Positions 59,338 to 64,000 of a stretch of 64,000 nt of DNA are shown here, piece after piece. Position numbers and translations under genes: made by a program. The DNA is from JALUZX01 sp964561605. Its GTDB lineage: Bacteria; Planctomycetota; UBA1135; JALUZX01. The notes beneath the pieces were generated by a model. That model was not told the origin of the DNA, ran no database searches, and saw only the letters and a list, made by a program, of their open reading frames with translations. The stretch lies in the NCBI GenBank assembly GCA_964561605.1, contig CAZLQD010000042.1, forward strand, positions 24,922-88,921, in the 5' to 3' direction. Position 1 is the stretch's first letter. Each line of letters opens with the position of its first letter.

Positions 59338-60775
59338 GGGAGCCCTCCCAGGAGAGAGACAAGGTATAGACCGGGCCCGACCGGACCCGGTGGGTGTGGG
59401 AGATCTCCACCCCTCCCACCCAGGCGATCCTCCCCTTCCCGTCCAGGACCAGGGGAACCAGGTCCTTCCGCCACCAGGGAACCTTGCGGGCGGTGAAGAA
59501 GTTCTTCAGGGAGCGGGGCGAAGAGGTCCCCAGGGGCTGGAACCGGTCGCCGGGCCTGCGGCCGCGGATCGTGAGGGGGAAGGCCAGGGCCGAGGCGTCC
59601 AGGCGCACCTTGGCCGGGGCCTCGCGGCGGAGGACCTCCCCGCCGGGTGGGGAGGAAGGGCCTTCCACCAGGATCCGGAGCCCCGGAAGGAGTTCCGCCG
59701 CACCCGGGGCCTCCAGCCGGACTTCGGGGAGAGGACCGGGCCGAGGCAAAGGGAAGAGGACCAGTTCCCCCCGCCACCGGACCGCCGCCGCCAGCCCCCG
59801 TGCTTCGGCCCGGGCACCTTCCCTTCCCCGTAGGGCGAGATCGCGGCAGGCCTCCAGGAAGACCGGCGGCGGTCCGATCCAGCGGTCCGGGTATAGGCGG
59901 CGCACCCCCTGGCGGACCGCCTCTACCAGGACCTCTCCTTCCAGGGGCCGGGAGGGCAAGGGGAGGTGGATCTCCCGGAGGGGGCCGAAGAGTCGGATCC
60001 CCCTTTCCTCCAGGACACGCCCGGCCTCGGCCCGGAGGGCACCCTGGAGTCGGGCCGCATCGGCCGAAAGGGTCCGGAGAGCCTGGAGGACCCGGGGGCC
60101 CAGGCGATCCAGGAGGAGGGGCAGGACTTCGTGGCGGATCCGGTTGCGTGTTGCGTTGGTGTCCCTGTTGGTCGGATCCTCGACGAAGGAGAGTCCCTTC
60201 TCCCGGGCGGCGGCCCGGATCACCTCGCCGGGGACCTCCAGGAGGGGGCGGACCACCCAGGGCCCCTCGGGGAGCCAGAGGCGGCGGGCGGCGGGCATGC
60301 CTTCCAGGCCGGCGATTCCGGTTCCCCGGAAGATACGGAAGAGGACGGTCTCCACCTGGTCCGATGCGTGGTGGGCCGTGGCCACGGCATCGGCGTTCCA
60401 ATGGCGGGCCATTTCCGCCAGGGCGCGGTAGCGCAGTTCCCTCGCCCGGGTCTCCCCCGTGGTTCCGGGCCTGGGAGGGCCCATGCGGAGGGGCCGAACC
60501 AGGAAGGGCAGGTCCAGGGCCCGGGCCGCGGATTCGACGAATTCCCTGTCTTTTCCCGAACCGGGGCGCATTCCGTGGTCCACGTGGGCCACGGCCAGGC
60601 CTTCCGGGCCCCGGGCCTCCAGGAGGGCGTGGAGGAGGACCATCGAATCCGGCCCGCCAGAGCAAGCCAGGAGGATACGTTTTCCCGGCTGGAGCCCGGG
60701 CAGGCTCCCGAGGGAGCGGGACAGGGCATCCAGGACCTGGTTCCAGCCAGGATCTTTCTGGGCCGTGAAAGACAT
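59318..60775 (-). CDS. tilS: tRNA(Ile)-lysidine synthase TilS
   Basis: The 485-residue product has the PP-loop 'SGGPDS' (39-44), 'VDHGMRPG', 'TAHHASDQVETVLFRIFRG' and 'IRHEVLPLL', then the TilS C-terminal domain ('RPGDRFQPLG', 'LKNFFTARKVPWWRKDLVPL'). It converts the anticodon C34 of AUA-reading tRNA-Ile to lysidine using lysine and ATP, an essential step for correct AUA decoding. AGGATC lies upstream of the ATG at a slightly long distance. It ends 20 bases inside the convergent propeller gene. Confidence 0.94.
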   Translation of the reverse strand: MSFTAQKDPGWNQVLDALSRSLGSLPGLQPGKRILLACSGGPDSMVLLHALLEARGPEGLAVAHVDHGMRPGSGKDREFVESAARALDLPFLVRPLRMGPPRPGTTGETRARELRYRALAEMARHWNADAVATAHHASDQVETVLFRIFRGTGIAGLEGMPAARRLWLPEGPWVVRPLLEVPGEVIRAAAREKGLSFVEDPTNRDTNATRNRIRHEVLPLLLDRLGPRVLQALRTLSADAARLQGALRAEAGRVLEERGIRLFGPLREIHLPLPSRPLEGEVLVEAVRQGVRRLYPDRWIGPPPVFLEACRDLALRGREGARAEARGLAAAVRWRGELVLFPLPRPGPLPEVRLEAPGAAELLPGLRILVEGPSSPPGGEVLRREAPAKVRLDASALAFPLTIRGRRPGDRFQPLGTSSPRSLKNFFTARKVPWWRKDLVPLVLDGKGRIAWVGGVEISHTHRVRSGPVYTLSLSWEGSPRGGMP

Positions 60776-60936
60776 GGGCGTTAGGATCCTTTCCTGATCC
60801 TGGGCGGTGGCGGGTCCCCGCCCCCAGGATACCGGGGACCGGGGCGCCGGGCGGAGTGGGTCGGGGCGCCCGGGCCCCGAGGAATCCTGGAGAGTCGGAC
60901 CCAGGAGAAAAACCATTTTTTCCAAGGAGGACGAGA

Positions 60937-61944
<1,008 letters not shown>

Positions 61945-61966
61945 CGGCCCGGGAAGGAGGCGTGTC

Positions 61967-63160
61967 ATGGCCAAGCGCGGCCTGGACGACCTGGACGTGA
62001 AGGACAAGCGCGTCCTCATGCGGGTGGACTTCAACGTCCCCCTGGACAAGGAGACGGGAACGAAGGTCACCAACGACGCCCGGATCCGGGCGGCCCTTCC
62101 CACGATCCGGGCCGTCCTGGAGAGGGGCGGAAGGCCCATCCTGATGAGCCACCTTGGCCGGCCCAAGGGCAAGGTGGTTCCAGCGATGAGCCTGAAGCCC
62201 GCTGCGGAGAGACTCTCCGAGCTCCTGGGCGTTCCCGTCCGGATGGCGCCGGACTGCGTGGGACCCGAGGTGGAGAAGATGGCCCGTGAGCTCCCCCCAG
62301 GCGAGATCCTCATGCTGGAAAACGTCCGGTTCCATCCGGAGGAGACCAAGGGCGACGAGGAGTTCGCCAAGAAGCTGGCCGCCCTGGGCGAGGTCTTCGT
62401 GAACGACGCCTTCGGGTCGGCCCACAGGGCCCACGCCAGCGTGTATACGGTGGCAAAGTTTCTCCCCTCGGCGGCGGGCTACCTCCTCCAGAAGGAGATC
62501 GACGCCTTCGAGAGGATCCTGGAGCGTCCCGAGCGCCCGTTCGTGGCCATCCTGGGGGGCGCAAAGGTCTCCGACAAACTTCCGGTGATCCGGAATCTCC
62601 TGCCCAAGGTGGACAAGCTTCTCATCGGCGGGGCCATGGCCTACACCTTCATGAAGGCCGAAGGCCTGGAGACGGGCAAGTCCCTCGTGGAGGAGGACCT
62701 CCTCGAGGAGGCCGGGTCGGTGAAGGCCGAGGCAGCCTCCCAGGGCAAGGAGCTCCTCCTTCCCAGGGATCACGTAGTGGCGGCTTCCTTGGAGGACGAG
62801 GCGGGCGCAAGGGTGGTGGAAGAATCCGTTCCGGCGGACCTGATGGGCCTGGACATCGGCCCCGCAACGGTGGAGGCCTACAGGGCCGCTCTCCAGGGAG
62901 CCAAGACGGTCCTCTGGAACGGCCCCATGGGAGTCTTCGAGAAGGACGCCTTCGCCAAGGGCACCCTGGGCGTGGGCAGGGCCGTGGCCGATTGCGGCGC
63001 ATTCAGCGTCGTCGGCGGCGGAGACTCCGTGGCGGCCGTGGAGAAGCTCGGGCTGGCCGACAAGATCAGCCACATCTCCACCGGGGGCGGGGCCAGCCTG
63101 GAACTCCTGGAAGGCAAGGAGCTCCCGGGGATCGCCGTTCTTCCTGAAAAAGGGTCGTGA
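61967..63160 (+). CDS. pgk: Phosphoglycerate kinase
   Basis: The 397-residue product has 'VLMRVDFNVPLD', 'LMSHLGRPKG', 'LLENVRFH'-type 'MLENVRFHPEE', 'VNDAFGSAHRAHAS', 'ILGGAKVSDKLPVI', 'WNGPMGVFE' and 'VGGGDSVAAVEKLG'. All are canonical. It makes ATP from 1,3-bisphosphoglycerate. GAAGGAGG precedes the ATG. The next gene overlaps its stop (GTGA). Confidence 0.98.
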   Translation: MAKRGLDDLDVKDKRVLMRVDFNVPLDKETGTKVTNDARIRAALPTIRAVLERGGRPILMSHLGRPKGKVVPAMSLKPAAERLSELLGVPVRMAPDCVGPEVEKMARELPPGEILMLENVRFHPEETKGDEEFAKKLAALGEVFVNDAFGSAHRAHASVYTVAKFLPSAAGYLLQKEIDAFERILERPERPFVAILGGAKVSDKLPVIRNLLPKVDKLLIGGAMAYTFMKAEGLETGKSLVEEDLLEEAGSVKAEAASQGKELLLPRDHVVAASLEDEAGARVVEESVPADLMGLDIGPATVEAYRAALQGAKTVLWNGPMGVFEKDAFAKGTLGVGRAVADCGAFSVVGGGDSVAAVEKLGLADKISHISTGGGASLELLEGKELPGIAVLPEKGS

Positions 63161-63888
63161 CGGGCGGGCCTGAAAGGAAACGGAAAGGGGAGGGGGCGGC
63201 CGTCCTGGTGGCCCCTTCCCTTCTTTCCGCCGATTTCGCCAGGCTCGGCGAGGAGTGCCGGGCCGTGGAGGATGCCGGGGCGGACTGGATCCACCTGGAC
63301 GTCATGGACTTCCATTTCGTGCCCAACCTGACCGTGGGGCCCATGGTGGCCGCTTCCCTCAGGAAGGAGACCAGCCTTCCCATCGATGCCCACCTCATGG
63401 TCACCGACCCGGTGGGCCTGGCCCGCCCTTTCGCCGAGGCAGGAGCCGACTGGATCACCTTCCACGTGGAGGCCGTGGAGGACCCGGTCCGGGCCGCCCG
63501 GGAGATCGGAGCCATGGGAGTGAAGGTGGGTGTCTCCCTGAAGCCCGGCACCCCCCTGGAGGCCCTGGAGCCCTGCCTGGCCGAGGTGGAGTTGGTCCTG
63601 GTCATGTCCGTGGAGCCGGGCTTCGGCGGGCAGAAATGGATGGGGGAGACTCTGGAGAAGGCCCGGGCCCTCAAAAAGAGGGGGTGGGAAGGGCTCGTGG
63701 CCATGGACGGAGGAGTGGGGGAGGACAACGCCGAGAGGATCGCCGAAGGAGGCGTGGACGTGCTGGTGGCCGGATCGGCCGTCTTCGGGGCTCCCGATCC
63801 GGCCGGGGCAGTGGCGCGCCTGGGCGAACTGGGGAGGCGGGGGGCGGCCCGCCGGCCCTCCCACTGGCCCAGGCCCTTGAAGAAGTAG
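63157..63888 (+). CDS. rpe: Ribulose-phosphate 3-epimerase
   Basis: The 243-residue TIM-barrel protein has 'VAPSLLSADFARLGEE', 'DWIHLDVMDFHFVPNLTVGP', 'DAHLMV', 'VMSVEPGFGGQKW' and 'AMDGGVGEDN'. The histidine and aspartate metal ligands are kept, although 'DVMDG' reads 'DVMDF'. It interconverts ribulose-5-phosphate and xylulose-5-phosphate. The GTG start overlaps the pgk stop, giving a gap-pgk-rpe operon that joins glycolysis and the pentose-phosphate pathway. The C-terminal ~15 residues are a basic extension. Confidence 0.95.
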   Translation: MTGGPERKRKGEGAAVLVAPSLLSADFARLGEECRAVEDAGADWIHLDVMDFHFVPNLTVGPMVAASLRKETSLPIDAHLMVTDPVGLARPFAEAGADWITFHVEAVEDPVRAAREIGAMGVKVGVSLKPGTPLEALEPCLAEVELVLVMSVEPGFGGQKWMGETLEKARALKKRGWEGLVAMDGGVGEDNAERIAEGGVDVLVAGSAVFGAPDPAGAVARLGELGRRGAARRPSHWPRPLKK

Positions 63889-63932
63889 CGGCCGGGGGGG
63901 GCCTTTGGGGCCGAACCCGACCATTTCCCCCC

Positions 63933-63960
63933 TTGTCGCCCGGCCGAGGGGGGGTATCTT
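63933..63960 (+). promoter_or_regulatory. Possible promoter reading off the right edge
   Basis: TTGTCG (63933-63938), a 16-base spacer and TATCTT (63955-63960). It would serve a gene beyond the window end. No gene begins within the last 110 bases. Confidence 0.3.
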
Positions 63961-64000
63961 CTTGTCCTTCGAGCGAGATCGACCCAGGAAGGGCGTCCCG

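Overview
The window is about 64 kb of very GC-rich DNA (roughly two-thirds G+C by eye), densely packed with genes and almost fully assignable. I see about 50 protein genes, no tRNA or rRNA gene, no CRISPR array, no insertion sequence and no prophage. It reads as a chromosomal segment of a flagellated Gram-negative bacterium. Several traits suggest an uncultured-type Planctomycetota: five secreted proteins sharing a short C-terminal module, tandem beta-helix secreted proteins, an FHA-Ser/Thr kinase, many TPR proteins, a secreted PhoD-like phosphatase and a GH2 glycosidase. This placement is an inference from gene content, not from a marker-gene comparison.

Layout. 37-2618 (minus): an efflux-type adaptor and a secreted alpha/alpha-barrel protein. 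2894-5917 (plus): two tandem secreted beta-helix paralogues with near-identical terminators. 6072-11110: a putative lipoprotein, a DEAD-box helicase with a long perfect hairpin in its leader, and a large PhoD-like phosphatase. 11270-23459 (plus): an N-acetylneuraminate-lyase-like enzyme, a four-gene glycosyltransferase/TPR cluster whose first gene looks frameshifted, and a large GH2 enzyme. 23491-26632 (minus): a flagellar filament cluster (flagellin, fliD, fliS, a FliT/FlgN-like small gene), with a sigma-28-type promoter before flagellin. 26881-36247 (plus): an NtrC-like regulator, a sensor-less kinase, a receiver protein, three overlapping TPR envelope genes, then a FleS-like kinase and a FleR-like activator. 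36322-40970: an exonuclease-like gene and a complete methylmalonyl-CoA mutase/MeaB/epimerase operon. 41275-45148: three secreted proteins, two of them paralogues. 45629-49941: a NlpC/P60-like secreted protein coupled to an SDR enzyme, and a TonB-dependent receptor. 50034-51904 (minus): an arsenic operon of the ArsE-ArsF-ArsG type plus ArsC. 52041-58064 (minus): a six-gene operon (YggS, FHA-kinase, DUF167, purine nucleoside phosphorylase, PurN-like, histidine phosphatase). 58228-63888: a beta-propeller protein, tilS, and the gap-pgk-rpe carbon operon.

How the genes work together. The flagellar block is flanked on one side by glycosyltransferases (plausibly flagellin or surface glycosylation) and on the other by two sigma-54-activator two-component modules. 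Between those modules lies an undescribed set of TPR envelope genes, the best candidate here for a new system. Four-base stop/start overlaps (ATGA, GTGA, TTGA) are the rule within operons. Several genes without a Shine-Dalgarno sequence have promoter-like elements placed so that the transcript would begin at the start codon, suggesting leaderless mRNAs.
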